Positions 43,799 through 52,604 of a stretch of 64,000 bases of DNA are shown piece after piece. A program made the translations under genes and the position numbers. The stretch is from NCBI GenBank assembly GCA_963677655.1, contig OY782088.1, one strand, 5' to 3'. A model generated the notes under the pieces. It had not been told where the DNA came from. It searched no databases and was given only the letters and a program-made list of their open reading frames with translations. Positions within the stretch are counted from its first letter, which is position 1. Each line of letters starts with the position of its first letter. This DNA is from Saccharicrinis sp963677655 (GTDB taxonomy: Bacteria; Bacteroidota; Bacteroidia; Bacteroidales; Marinilabiliaceae).

Positions 43799-44809
43799 TT
43801 ACTCTTGTTCAATAACATTTACTGCAAAATAGTTTTCTATTGCCTCATTCAAATCCTCCATATTTTTGGTGGCCATCAAACCTTCTCGTAAGGCTGCTGC
43901 TCCTCGTAATCCTGAGGTGTAAATTTTAAAGAATCGTTTTAAGATATTCCATGGCTTTTCATTGCGCCAGGTTTCATCAAATAAATTGGCATGAAGCAAA
44001 AGAGTATCCAATCGAACCTGGGCATCCTCAGGAGTTTCTGATGCATTAAAAAACCAAGGATTATGGAATATTCCACGACCAATCATGATTCCATCCAAAT
44101 CATATTTATTGATATAGTCATAACCTTGCTCAAGCGTCAACACATCACCGTTACCTATGATTTTAATATCTTTATTTAGCTCTTTTGCTAACTGCTTGGC
44201 TTTGGCTATTTCGTTCCAGTCGGCTTTACCAGTAGAAAGCATCTTTTGAACACGGCCATGAACCGTTAATCCCTGAATATCGGTAGTCAATAAATGCGAA
44301 ATCCATTTTTCGGTAACCACCTCTTTAACTCCAATACGTGTTTTAACACTTACAGGTAAAGATGATCCTTCAATGGTGGCTTCAATTATTTCTTTGGCCA
44401 AAGCTGGCTGATCAATCAGTGCTGAACAGGCTCCTTTTTTAATAATGTTTTTCATGGGACAACCCATATTGATATCAATACCATTAAAAGAAGTATTCTC
44501 GCTTATATACTTTGCTGTTTGATAAAAGTTTTCAGGATTGGTTCCCCATATCTGAGCCACTAAGGCAGTATTGGTTTTGTTTAATAGCTCCTGCTCACTA
44601 TCATTAATTCTTAATCGTTGTGCAACCCTCTCCCTACCTTCCGGATGACAAAAGCCATCAGTATTCATAAACTCACAAAACAACACATGCAAATGCTCCG
44701 GATTACTAATCTCCATTACTAACTGACGAAATGAAGTATCAGTTACATCTTCCATCGGAGCGAGCATAAACATAGGGCCTTGGTTATCTTTCCAAAAATT
44801 ACTTGCCAT
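43799..44809 (-). CDS. dus: tRNA-dihydrouridine synthase
   Basis: 336 residues, FMN-dependent TIM barrel. MLAPMEDVTDTSFRQLVMEI (about 14-33), GIDINMGCPMKNIIKKGACS (about 112-131, catalytic Cys in the GCP motif), PVSVKTRIG (about 155) and IIGNGDVLTLEQGYDYI with IMIGRGIFHNPWFF (C-terminal FMN phosphate region). It reduces uridines in tRNA D-loops. The family's GxGA after GCP reads GACSA here. Which of DusA/B/C it matches in site specificity is not clear, so the generic symbol is used. Confidence 0.9.
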   Translation of the reverse strand: MASNFWKDNQGPMFMLAPMEDVTDTSFRQLVMEISNPEHLHVLFCEFMNTDGFCHPEGRERVAQRLRINDSEQELLNKTNTALVAQIWGTNPENFYQTAKYISENTSFNGIDINMGCPMKNIIKKGACSALIDQPALAKEIIEATIEGSSLPVSVKTRIGVKEVVTEKWISHLLTTDIQGLTVHGRVQKMLSTGKADWNEIAKAKQLAKELNKDIKIIGNGDVLTLEQGYDYINKYDLDGIMIGRGIFHNPWFFNASETPEDAQVRLDTLLLHANLFDETWRNEKPWNILKRFFKIYTSGLRGAAALREGLMATKNMEDLNEAIENYFAVNVIEQE

Positions 44810-44880
44810 TTAATATAAAGTTCTGTTTTTCAAATTCCATTAACTAACGTAAACTGAGGTAAAAAGTTTATTTTATTAAC

Positions 44881-44969
44881 CACAGAGTTCGCAGAGGTAT
44901 CTCACAGAGTTACACAGAGAACTTTCTTCTATTTAAGATTACGCTGGTGCGAGCTTGTAGCTCGTTCCT
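44881..44969. repeat. CACAGAG degenerate repeats and a further REP copy
   Basis: 44881-44919 holds repeated CACAGAG/GCAGAGG words (CACAGAGTT twice, ACACAGAG), a pattern that recurs at about 45549-45565. 44943-44969 is another REP palindrome (GGTGCGAGCTTGTAGCTCGT). Both lie between ywbE and dus. Confidence 0.7.
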
Positions 44970-45069
44970 CAATTGCTATGGCACGTGTCCTCTATGATGA
45001 AGCGAAACCTAATCGCTATCACCCGTTTCCTCACGTGGGATTCCTTGATTCTCTATTATAAAAAAGATA

Positions 45070-45285
45070 CTATTCTTCTTCAATCACGTTCTTCACTCTT
45101 CCAACCTCACCTGTTTCTAGCTGAACTTTTATACCATGAGGATGAGAGGCTGACTTGGTTAGTATTCTTGAAACAAAACCTTCGGTTAGTTCTCCTGTTC
45201 TCTGATGATGCTTTTGTACAATTTCAACCTCACAACCAATGCTAATATTGCTTCTTTTTCTCCCGTCAAGTACTTTACGTTCCAT
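45070..45285 (-). CDS. ywbE: YwbE family protein (DUF2196)
   Basis: 71 residues: DGRKRSNISIGCEVEIVQKH, QRTGELTEGFVSRILTKSAS, HPHGIKVQLETGEVGRVKNV. This is the near-invariant YwbE/DUF2196 sequence, a small beta protein of unknown function found widely in bacteria. Monocistronic in a repeat-rich neighbourhood. Confidence 0.9.
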   Translation of the reverse strand: MERKVLDGRKRSNISIGCEVEIVQKHHQRTGELTEGFVSRILTKSASHPHGIKVQLETGEVGRVKNVIEEE

Positions 45286-45763
45286 ATTATTGTATGTATT
45301 AAAAAGTGGTGAAAATAAGATTAATAATCAATGATTGAAAATGGATGACGTTTTATAAGTTTAGATGTAAGAATGATAAAAATAAAAAGGCACCATACCC
45401 CAAAAGGTGCGTGTCATAATCTATTATTTATTTAAGATTTTTAAATTATTTTTCCAATTTACCAGTTACCGGTCTACTTCATAGTATAACATTTTAAAAT
45501 AAAAACTTACAGAAAGGTATTATATCCTTACTGGTGTTATTTTATATCACAGAGAGCATAGAGAAAACTTCATAGATATACACAAAATTTTATAACCCGA
45601 TAAATTTAGTTATGAGCACTTCTCATATTAATCCATTATCAAACCTTGAATTGTTATAAGCTATGGTAGTAAGTTATAGTATATTCCTATTGGACTATTT
45701 CCAACTACATTATCAACATCAGATTACAATTTATTTTCTCCAATACCGTTTAATTAAATATCT
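45286..45763. other. 478-nt AT-rich intergenic region
   Basis: No ORF above 25 codons looks coding. A hairpin GGCACC / GGTGC at about 45391-45411 is followed by T on the minus strand but has no gene upstream of it on that strand. Short CACAGAG-like words occur near 45550. Confidence 0.5.
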
Positions 45764-45793
45764 TTGAATTCTAATAAACAGGAATTTCCTATT

Positions 45794-47032
45794 ATGAAGA
45801 TAATTTATAAATACATCATACTTTTATTATTGAGCATCATAGTCATTAAAACTAATGCTCAAATCGTTGCAAATGGTTATACTTATGAAACCACATCCAA
45901 TTCATCTGATCCTATTTTTATATTTTCTGATATATCTACAGGAACTTTAAGTGTACCCACTTTAACAGGAAGTACTTACACTTGGTACACCTACTCCAAC
46001 ACAGGTTGGAATCAGATACAAAGTGGTAACGATCCTACTTTATCCCTTGCTTTAAAAGAAACAGGTTACAGGGTTACCAGAGATAACGGAAGTTCTACAG
46101 ACGATTTTTACTGCTGGGTGTTTCAACCCAAAATCACTTCTGCTGAAATAGAGACAACAACTTTTGATTGTAATATCCTTGAACTCTCGGTAAATCCACA
46201 GGTAAAAACCCTAACCTACTACAACTTAACAAGTGGAGCTCCAATTACGTTAAGTTATTCCTTAAGCTACGAATGGCAGTCTTTACCTACAGGAGACATG
46301 GATGGATCAACTGACGATTCTCCATCAATTGATTCTCCATACGAAAATACCAGTTACACTGTAACTCTAAGTGCTTTTAATGGTACAACTACTGTAAATG
46401 CAACTACTGACATTGAAGCTATTGCTGTTTCTGCAGATTTTTCATTTACAGCTACCGACAGAGAAAATTATAATGAGATACAGGATTTAGCCAATTATGA
46501 AGGGTCTGCACCAATGTCTGTTAGTTTTGAAAGTGAATCTTTAGGAACAGTTACTGATTACGAATGGAATTTTGTAAAAAACGGAAGTGGAGATGAGGAG
46601 GATTACGATTATGCTCCACATTTAGAGCCCAATACTAACTTTACGTTTGAAGAATATGGAACTTACGTTGCTTCACTTACTGTTTCTAATATTTATAGCG
46701 GATGCTCTTCAACTAAAACTATTGATCAGGAATTAACTATTACAGAGATGGACATTGATGCACCAAATGTATTTACACCAAATGGAGATGGTACAAACGA
46801 CGAATTTGTAGTTGTTTATAATTCGGTTAAAACCTTTAAAATGGTAATTGTAAATCGCTGGGGAAGGAAAGTCTTTACAACAACTAACCCTGCCGAAGGC
46901 TGGGATGGAAAAATAAATGGGAAAAAAGCAGCTGAAGGAGTATACTTTTACTACATAGAAGCCAAAGGTTTTAATGAAGGTGAAAGAAAAGAGAAAAAAG
47001 GACCCTTACATTTATTAAGAGGAGGAAATTAA
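45794..47032 (+). CDS. PKD-domain protein with gliding-type (T9SS type B) C-terminal domain
   Basis: 412 residues from ATG 45794 (MKIIYKYIILLLLSIIVIKT, signal peptide ending NAQ); an upstream ATG at 45764 would put ten polar residues before the signal. The middle holds an Ig/PKD-like domain (about 235-325; APMSVSFESESLGTVTDYEW, GTYVASLTVSNIYSGCSST). The end is a CHU_C/gliding-motility-associated domain: APNVFTPNGDGTNDEFVVVY, MVIVNRWGRKVF, GWDGKINGKKAAEGVYFYYI. It is therefore an exported, probably surface-attached cargo of the type 9 system whose core components gldD and gldE are encoded downstream. Confidence 0.88.
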   Translation: MKIIYKYIILLLLSIIVIKTNAQIVANGYTYETTSNSSDPIFIFSDISTGTLSVPTLTGSTYTWYTYSNTGWNQIQSGNDPTLSLALKETGYRVTRDNGSSTDDFYCWVFQPKITSAEIETTTFDCNILELSVNPQVKTLTYYNLTSGAPITLSYSLSYEWQSLPTGDMDGSTDDSPSIDSPYENTSYTVTLSAFNGTTTVNATTDIEAIAVSADFSFTATDRENYNEIQDLANYEGSAPMSVSFESESLGTVTDYEWNFVKNGSGDEEDYDYAPHLEPNTNFTFEEYGTYVASLTVSNIYSGCSSTKTIDQELTITEMDIDAPNVFTPNGDGTNDEFVVVYNSVKTFKMVIVNRWGRKVFTTTNPAEGWDGKINGKKAAEGVYFYYIEAKGFNEGERKEKKGPLHLLRGGN

Positions 47033-47036
47033 CCAT

Positions 47037-47071
47037 TAAAAATCCGGTGCCAGAATTAGTCTAACACCGGA
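47037..47071 (-). terminator. Terminator after the EF-G2 gene
   Basis: Stem TCCGGTG (47043-47049) / CACCGGA (47065-47071); five T on the minus strand. Confidence 0.75.
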
Positions 47072-47100
47072 AAATCCATCAACAATTCCTTTAAGGAAAA

Positions 47101-49257
47101 TTATACCTCTGCTAATTCTTTTTGATAATCAGCAAGAAGTTGCTCCTGAACATCATGTGGCACAATATCGTATTTTGCAAATTTTAAAGTAAACATTGCT
47201 CTACCACCAGTTATCGAGCTTAGTGAAGTTGAATACTTATCTAATTCTTTTAATGGCACTTTAGCTTTTATAACTTCAAAACCTTTTTCACTATTCATTC
47301 CTTCAATCAATGCTCGACGCCCCTGTAAATCACTCATCACATCTCCCATTCTGTCTGAAGGAACTTTTACCTCAACATCATAAACAGGTTCTAATATTTT
47401 TGGAGCAGCTTCCTTAAAAGCCATACTAAATGCATTTCTACCTGCAAGTTTAAATGAAATCTCATTTGAATCTACAGCATGCATTTTTCCATCATACACG
47501 CATACTCTGATATCTCGGGCATAAGAACCAGTCAATGGACCTTCTTCCATTTTTTCCATTATACCTTTTAAGATGGCCGGTAAGAATCGAGCATCGATCG
47601 CTCCTCCTACAATACAATTATGAAAAATAAGTTTACCTCCCCAAGGAAGTTTAACTTCTTCAGTTCCTCTAATATTCATCTTAAATTCCTGTCCATTGAA
47701 CTTATACGAAGTAGGATCTGGCATTCCCTCCTCATAAGGTTCGATAACCATATGTACTTCTCCGAACTGTCCGGAACCGCCGGATTGCTTTTTATGGCGA
47801 TAATCAGCTCTTGCTGCTTTAGTAATAGTTTCTCTATATGGAATTTTTGGACGATCAAATACTGTATTAATCTTATCATTGTGCTCAATACGCCATTTCA
47901 TCGTATTTAAATGAAATTCACCCTGTCCATAAACAATAATTTGTTTTAACTCTTTAGAGTATTCAACTACGAGTGTGGGGTCTTCCTCGTGCATACGTTG
48001 CAATACTTCTCCTAGTTTTTCATCATCATGTTCATTTAGAGGTCTAATGGCAGTTCTGAACTTATAATCTGGGTAATGAATAGGCTCAAATTTATAATTA
48101 CATCCCTTATCATTAAGGGTATCATTTGTTTTTGTTTCTTTTAATTTAACTGTTGCTCCAATATCTCCTGCTACTAATTCACTAATTTTAGTTCTGCTAC
48201 TACCTGCAACACAATACAATTGCGATAATCTTTCTTTAGCTCCTTTTGTCATATTAATAAGATCCATACCTTCAGAAACCTTACCTGACATTACCTTAAA
48301 GAAAGAAACTTCACCTAAGTGAGGTTCTACACTTGTTTTAAAAACAAAAATGGAAGCAGGGCCATCACCAGAACATGCGACTTCTTCAGCATCTTTTGTA
48401 ATTGGTTTTGGCATTTCTGACACAAATGGAACAATATTTCCAAGGAATTCCATTAAACGTCTAACACCCATATCCTTAATAGCTGAAACACAAAATACAG
48501 GAAACAAATCCCTGGCAATAAGACCTTTCTTCATGCCTGATCTCATTTGATCTTCATCTAATGTACCTTTCTCAAAGAAAAGTTCCATTAAATCCTCATC
48601 ATTTTCAGCTGCAGCTTCAACTAAGGCATTATGCAATTCATCAGCTTTTTCTTTCTGATCGGCAGGAATATCTAAAATTTCAGGTTTACCTCCATCCGTA
48701 CCCCATTGATACATTTTCATTTTCAATACATCAACAAGGGCATTAAATCCATCTCCAACATTTACTGGATACTGAACAATTACTACCTTACTTCCAAAAC
48801 TTTCAATAGCCTGTTCAATAGTTTGCTCAAAATTTGATTTTTCATGATCAAGCTGGTTAGCAATAAAAATAACCGGCTTTTTATATTGTTCGGTATATCT
48901 AAAAAGATTTTGTGTTCCTACTTCAACACCTTGGGTTGTATTTAATAACATCAAAGCTGTATCTGTTACATTTAATGAAGTTACAGCTCCGGTAATAAAG
49001 TCATCAGAACCGGGACAATCAATAAAATTGATTTTCTTCTCCAGCCATTCGGTATACATAACTGATGAAAATACAGAGTAACCATACTCATGTTCCACCT
49101 TGTGATAATCAGACACAGTACTATTGTTGCCGATATTGCCTCTACGGTCAATAACACCACCCTCTAATAACATAGCCTCGGCGAGGGTGGTTTTACCCGA
49201 GCCAGAACTACCAAGAAGGGCTATGTTCTTAATTTGATTTGCTTGATATACCTTCAT
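47101..49257 (-). CDS. fusA2: Elongation factor G paralogue (EF-G2 type)
   Basis: 718 residues with all five EF-G domains. P-loop LLGSSGSGKTTLAEAMLLEG (15-34). Switch I is divergent (EYGYSVFSS where EF-G has ERGITI). G3 reads DCPGSDDF (81-88) instead of DTPGHVDF, so the GTPase-activating His is Ser85. G4 is NQLD (135-138) instead of NKMD. Domain IV is recognisable (KKQSGGSGQFGEVHMVIEPY). EF-G2 of Bacteroides is reported to support translocation without GTP hydrolysis during carbon starvation; this sequence fits that class. Monocistronic with a terminator and a long 461-nt upstream gap. Confidence 0.88.
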   Translation of the reverse strand: MKVYQANQIKNIALLGSSGSGKTTLAEAMLLEGGVIDRRGNIGNNSTVSDYHKVEHEYGYSVFSSVMYTEWLEKKINFIDCPGSDDFITGAVTSLNVTDTALMLLNTTQGVEVGTQNLFRYTEQYKKPVIFIANQLDHEKSNFEQTIEQAIESFGSKVVIVQYPVNVGDGFNALVDVLKMKMYQWGTDGGKPEILDIPADQKEKADELHNALVEAAAENDEDLMELFFEKGTLDEDQMRSGMKKGLIARDLFPVFCVSAIKDMGVRRLMEFLGNIVPFVSEMPKPITKDAEEVACSGDGPASIFVFKTSVEPHLGEVSFFKVMSGKVSEGMDLINMTKGAKERLSQLYCVAGSSRTKISELVAGDIGATVKLKETKTNDTLNDKGCNYKFEPIHYPDYKFRTAIRPLNEHDDEKLGEVLQRMHEEDPTLVVEYSKELKQIIVYGQGEFHLNTMKWRIEHNDKINTVFDRPKIPYRETITKAARADYRHKKQSGGSGQFGEVHMVIEPYEEGMPDPTSYKFNGQEFKMNIRGTEEVKLPWGGKLIFHNCIVGGAIDARFLPAILKGIMEKMEEGPLTGSYARDIRVCVYDGKMHAVDSNEISFKLAGRNAFSMAFKEAAPKILEPVYDVEVKVPSDRMGDVMSDLQGRRALIEGMNSEKGFEVIKAKVPLKELDKYSTSLSSITGGRAMFTLKFAKYDIVPHDVQEQLLADYQKELAEV

Positions 49258-49718
49258 AAAACTTAAATTTGCGGTCTTCTCTTAAATCAAATCTCAACGT
49301 TTAAGTATATAGCCCACCCTTGCAGGCTTTCATCACTGTAAATGCATGAATATTTGAATTTCGGAGATTACCATGTTAATAAATTAAGGGATGTAAGAAA
49401 TTAACTCATTTTACCAATTTGTTAACCTCTAGGGATTGTCTTCAAATTTAACAATATTTAAATAAGAATCAAGTAATTCGACCTTAAAGTTCGTCCATTA
49501 AAGAAGATTTCATCTTGCGGTTTTATTTTATGTCATAATACAAATCTTTTTAAAAATCTATATTGAAAGTGTCCTTATTAAGTCGTAATTTGAGAAGATT
49601 GATATATAAGTATACTCGTATTTTATTGGGATAAAAAAAGGGACAAAATTGAGTAAATCCTGATAACATAATATAAGATTCAATACACTTAATTATTATT
49701 CATTTAACACAACAGATT
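49258..49718. other. 461-nt divergent regulatory gap between fusA2 and the DUF190 gene
   Basis: AT-rich and non-coding as far as can be seen. It must hold both promoters, but no exact TAnnTTTG with a correctly spaced TTTG was found. In Bacteroides fusA2 is under a carbon-starvation regulator; no binding site can be identified here by eye. Confidence 0.4.
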
Positions 49719-50081
49719 ATGAATATAGAGGGAAAAGGAAAGAAACTTAAAATAATAATTCAGGAAGCAGATAAGGTGTATCAACGTTCATTGTACGAAG
49801 CTATAGTTTTTGCAGCAAAAAAATATACATTAGCAGGTACTACTGTTACAAGAGGTATTATGGGCTATGGAGCTGATGGCCTTGCGGATTCATCAAAGGC
49901 ATTTGATATTTCGCATGAACCTCCGGTAATCATTGAGATTGTGGATAAAGAAGAGCGAATAGAAGATTTTTCGAAAGTAGTAGCCGGTTTATTAGAAAAA
50001 GCAGATGGTGCAGGTATTATATATGTTGAAGATGTTGATATTATATCATACCGTAAACATGAAAAAGCAAAAGCATTTTAA
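49719..50081 (+). CDS. DUF190 (PII-like) protein
   Basis: 120 residues with a ferredoxin-like PII fold: KLKIIIQEADKVYQRSLYEA, AGTTVTRGIMGYGADGLADS (T-loop region), PPVIIEIVDKEERIEDFSKV. The family is DUF190, PII-like proteins of unknown ligand, elsewhere often beside fluoride exporters or CBS proteins; neither is near here. Possibly a nucleotide-binding trimer. It precedes the degenerate phosphatase gene, but a separate promoter and leader lie between them. Confidence 0.85.
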   Translation: MNIEGKGKKLKIIIQEADKVYQRSLYEAIVFAAKKYTLAGTTVTRGIMGYGADGLADSSKAFDISHEPPVIIEIVDKEERIEDFSKVVAGLLEKADGAGIIYVEDVDIISYRKHEKAKAF

Positions 50082-50103
50082 AAGATAGTATATACGTATT
50101 TTT

Positions 50104-50135
50104 TTTGGAGATTATATTTATTGCTATTTATTTTG
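50104..50135 (+). promoter_or_regulatory. Promoter in front of leader element copy B
   Basis: TTTG (50104-50107), 20-nt spacer, TTATTTTG (50128-50135; 7 of 8 to TAnnTTTG). Transcription would start near 50141-50143, the first base of the RNA element. Confidence 0.6.
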
Positions 50136-50140
50136 GCAAA

Positions 50141-50214
50141 ATATGAAACCCACCATGCTCATACAAGTATAAAAATTGTTGGGATACTAATTTGGTGAGT
50201 TCCATGTGGCAATT
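50141..50214 (+). ncRNA. Conserved 5'-leader RNA element, copy B
   Basis: 74 nt. P1 AUAUG (50141-50145) / CAUGU (50203-50207, one U-G pair), P2 ACC (50152-50154) / GGU (50194-50196). The blocks GGTGAGTTCC and ATGTGGCAATT are identical to copy C. The apical part differs: AUAC-AA-GUAU or AGUAU / AUACU replaces the CUC-ACACAC-GAG hairpin. It ends 20 nt before the ATG at 50235. Confidence 0.6.
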
Positions 50215-50234
50215 TAAAAACTATGTATATACAC

Positions 50235-51857
50235 ATGAAAAAAAAATGCTTTCAATTATCTGTTATATTTATATTATTAATCATTTCTATAACTGCATTC
50301 GCACAAAACATTAATAAACCTAAAGTCCCTAAACTTGTAATATTTATCAATATTGATGAATTGCAAACAGAGCATTTATTAAAGTTTAAGAATAAATTTA
50401 CCAAACATGGTTTTAATCAAATAATTGATCGTGGTACGTTTTTTCATAATTCAGATTATGAAACAAGTACTACCTACAAAGGCACTAAACTCACAAATTT
50501 ATATACCGGCACATATCCTTCATTTCATGGCATTATAAGTGACAAGTGGTATAATTTAAATCAATCATCTATTAACAATGCCTATTCTTTTCAATCTGCA
50601 GATTTTGAAAATCATCCTGATTCAGGTTTTATTTCAACTTCTGAAATATTATCAAGTACAGTAGCTGATGAATTATTAATAATGACCCGTGGCAAATCAA
50701 AAGTTGCATCCATCAGTATCAATCCTGAAGATCTTGCTTATTTTTCTCATTCAGATCAAAATATAGAATATTGGTTTGATAGAACTACAGGCAGGATGGT
50801 TACTTCATCAAAAGATTCAGTAGCTGATTGGGTTAAGAAATTTAATTCTTTGAAGTTTTCAAGCATGTACTTGAATCGCCAATGGGGACCGGCATTTGAT
50901 TTAAGAAATTACAATGAGTTTATTACTGGTGGAGAAAAGGAAATGCGCCATTTTCTATACGATTTAAAAAGTCCTGAAGATTCAAAAACTCCATTTAGCA
51001 AAATTCCAGGAAGTCCTTTTGAAAATTATTTAATCCGTGATTTTGCTGCTTCATTTATAATTAATGAAGATCTTGGAAAAGATGATTATACAGATATTTT
51101 ATCACTTCATTTTACATGTAAGCCTTTTATTAATGATGAAATAGAGCTTTTTGATGCAGAAGTAGAAGATATGCTATTAAGACTTGATGAGCAAATTGAG
51201 TCTTTTATTCAGGTTGTAAAAGATAATGTTGGATTAGAAAAAACGTTATTTGTATTTACTTCTACTCCTACTATTAATTGGGGACTTCAAACCCTAAAAG
51301 ACAACAATATCAGTACTGGTTATTTTAATGGAGAAAAAATATCGGCTCTACTTAATTTATATTTAATGGCCATTTATGGTCAGGGCAAATGGGTAAAAGG
51401 ATACCAAAACCAGCAGTTTTATCTAAACCATGATTTAATTAAAGAAAAAAATATTGTTTTTGAGGAAATTCAAGATAAAGCAGCCAGATTTTTACTTGAA
51501 GTATCGGGAATTCAAAATGCAATAACAGGACTAAATTTAAGAACAAATAATTATACTGATGGAATATACAGTATAATGCAAAAATCATATTACTTTGGAC
51601 GTTCTGGAGATTTATTTATATCCTTAAAACCTGGATGGATTGAAGAAGTTGAAGAGAACAAAAAGGAATCTTTTAAATCAAACAGATGCACCATACCTTT
51701 AATTTTCTTTGGATGGAATATCAATCCTATACAAATAATTGATAAGATTAAAATGATTGATGTGGCTCCAACTATTTCAACAATATTGGAAATCCCTAAA
51801 CCAAACGGTTCTATTGGAAAATCAATTAAACCTATAATTAAACAAATAGATTTTTAA
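50235..51857 (+). CDS. Alkaline-phosphatase-superfamily protein with degenerate active site
   Basis: 540 residues from ATG 50235, which gives a clean signal peptide (MKKKCFQLSVIFILLIISIT to AFAQ) and the same distance from the leader element as in the other two copies; ATG 50223 is the alternative. The fold matches the type I phosphodiesterase/PafA family: KLVIFINIDELQTEHLLKF (first metal Asp kept), YTGTYPSFHGIISDKWY. Where PafA has TAVGHTS, this has TTYKGTKLT. The zinc motifs TDYVGH, TADHG and the late His are replaced by TCKPFI, TSTPTI and KSNRCT. It is probably a periplasmic binding or scaffold protein rather than a phosphatase. The alignment is from memory of PafA. Confidence 0.75.
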   Translation: MKKKCFQLSVIFILLIISITAFAQNINKPKVPKLVIFINIDELQTEHLLKFKNKFTKHGFNQIIDRGTFFHNSDYETSTTYKGTKLTNLYTGTYPSFHGIISDKWYNLNQSSINNAYSFQSADFENHPDSGFISTSEILSSTVADELLIMTRGKSKVASISINPEDLAYFSHSDQNIEYWFDRTTGRMVTSSKDSVADWVKKFNSLKFSSMYLNRQWGPAFDLRNYNEFITGGEKEMRHFLYDLKSPEDSKTPFSKIPGSPFENYLIRDFAASFIINEDLGKDDYTDILSLHFTCKPFINDEIELFDAEVEDMLLRLDEQIESFIQVVKDNVGLEKTLFVFTSTPTINWGLQTLKDNNISTGYFNGEKISALLNLYLMAIYGQGKWVKGYQNQQFYLNHDLIKEKNIVFEEIQDKAARFLLEVSGIQNAITGLNLRTNNYTDGIYSIMQKSYYFGRSGDLFISLKPGWIEEVEENKKESFKSNRCTIPLIFFGWNINPIQIIDKIKMIDVAPTISTILEIPKPNGSIGKSIKPIIKQIDF

Positions 51858-51862
51858 AACGG

Positions 51863-52594
51863 CTAATAAGAGGATATTACCTCCTTAAACTCTTTAAGCA
51901 AGGATAAATCCTTTTCAAAGGCATTTCCAATAACAATAATATCAGCTCCTGCTTCACAGGCTGCTTTTACTTTTTCTTTTGTATTTAAACCTCCTCCTAC
52001 AATCAGGGGGATTGAGATATTATTCTTTACCGCTTCAATCATATTTGTTGGAACCGGAGTTAAAGCTCCACTTCCTGCTTCAAGATAAATTAACTTTTGA
52101 CCTAACATCTCTCCCGCCATTGCTGTAGCAACTGCAATATCTGTTTTCAATGCCGGAATTGGCTTTGTTTGGCTCATATATTCAACCGAAGTTGTTGCTC
52201 CTCCTTCAATTAACATATAGCCAGTTGAAATTACTTCCATACCAGAACCTTTAATAATAGGTGCTGATGCAACATGATTACCAATAAGCAACTCTGGATT
52301 TCTACCTGAGATTAAAGATATAAACAGGATTCCATCTGCATTAGTTGTTAACTGAAGTAAACTTCCCGGAAAAAGAAGTACCGGTATATTTAAATGATCT
52401 TTTAATACCGCAACTGTGCTTTCTGTTTTTTTTGTTACTAAACTACCCCCTACCAATATAATATCAGGAGATGCAGTTTCCATTGCCGTAATTATCTTTA
52501 CTATATTTTGCTCTGGAAATTTATCCGGATCAATAAGAACACAAAAAACTTTTTTATTTGTTTTTGTTTTATCAAGTATCGAATCTAAAATCAT
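51863..52594 (-). CDS. Geranylgeranylglyceryl phosphate synthase-like (PcrB/GGGPS)
   Basis: 243-residue TIM barrel. KVFCVLIDPDKFPEQNIVKI, DIILVGGSLVTKKTES, VLLFPGSLLQLTTNADGILF, YLEAGSGALTPVP and PLIVGGGLNTKEKVKAACEA with DIIVIGNAFEKD form the GGGPS/PcrB signature and phosphate-binding site. It ethers a polyprenyl diphosphate to glycerol-1-phosphate; the Bacteroidota enzymes make geranylgeranylglyceryl phosphate in vitro but the lipid's role is uncertain. It starts 10 nt after the PPTase stop on the same strand, so it likely ends the gld operon. Confidence 0.9.
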   Translation of the reverse strand: MILDSILDKTKTNKKVFCVLIDPDKFPEQNIVKIITAMETASPDIILVGGSLVTKKTESTVAVLKDHLNIPVLLFPGSLLQLTTNADGILFISLISGRNPELLIGNHVASAPIIKGSGMEVISTGYMLIEGGATTSVEYMSQTKPIPALKTDIAVATAMAGEMLGQKLIYLEAGSGALTPVPTNMIEAVKNNISIPLIVGGGLNTKEKVKAACEAGADIIVIGNAFEKDLSLLKEFKEVISSY

Positions 52595-52604
52595 AATTAT
52601 GGCC

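Noticed and set aside
45391..45411. Hairpin GGCACC/GGTGC read as a terminator
   Set aside because: The T-run is on the minus strand, where no gene lies upstream; it may be chance or a decayed element.
47620..47910. 96-residue plus-strand and 70-residue minus-strand ORFs in the EF-G2 gene
   Set aside because: Out-of-frame shadows of a conserved EF-G domain IV.
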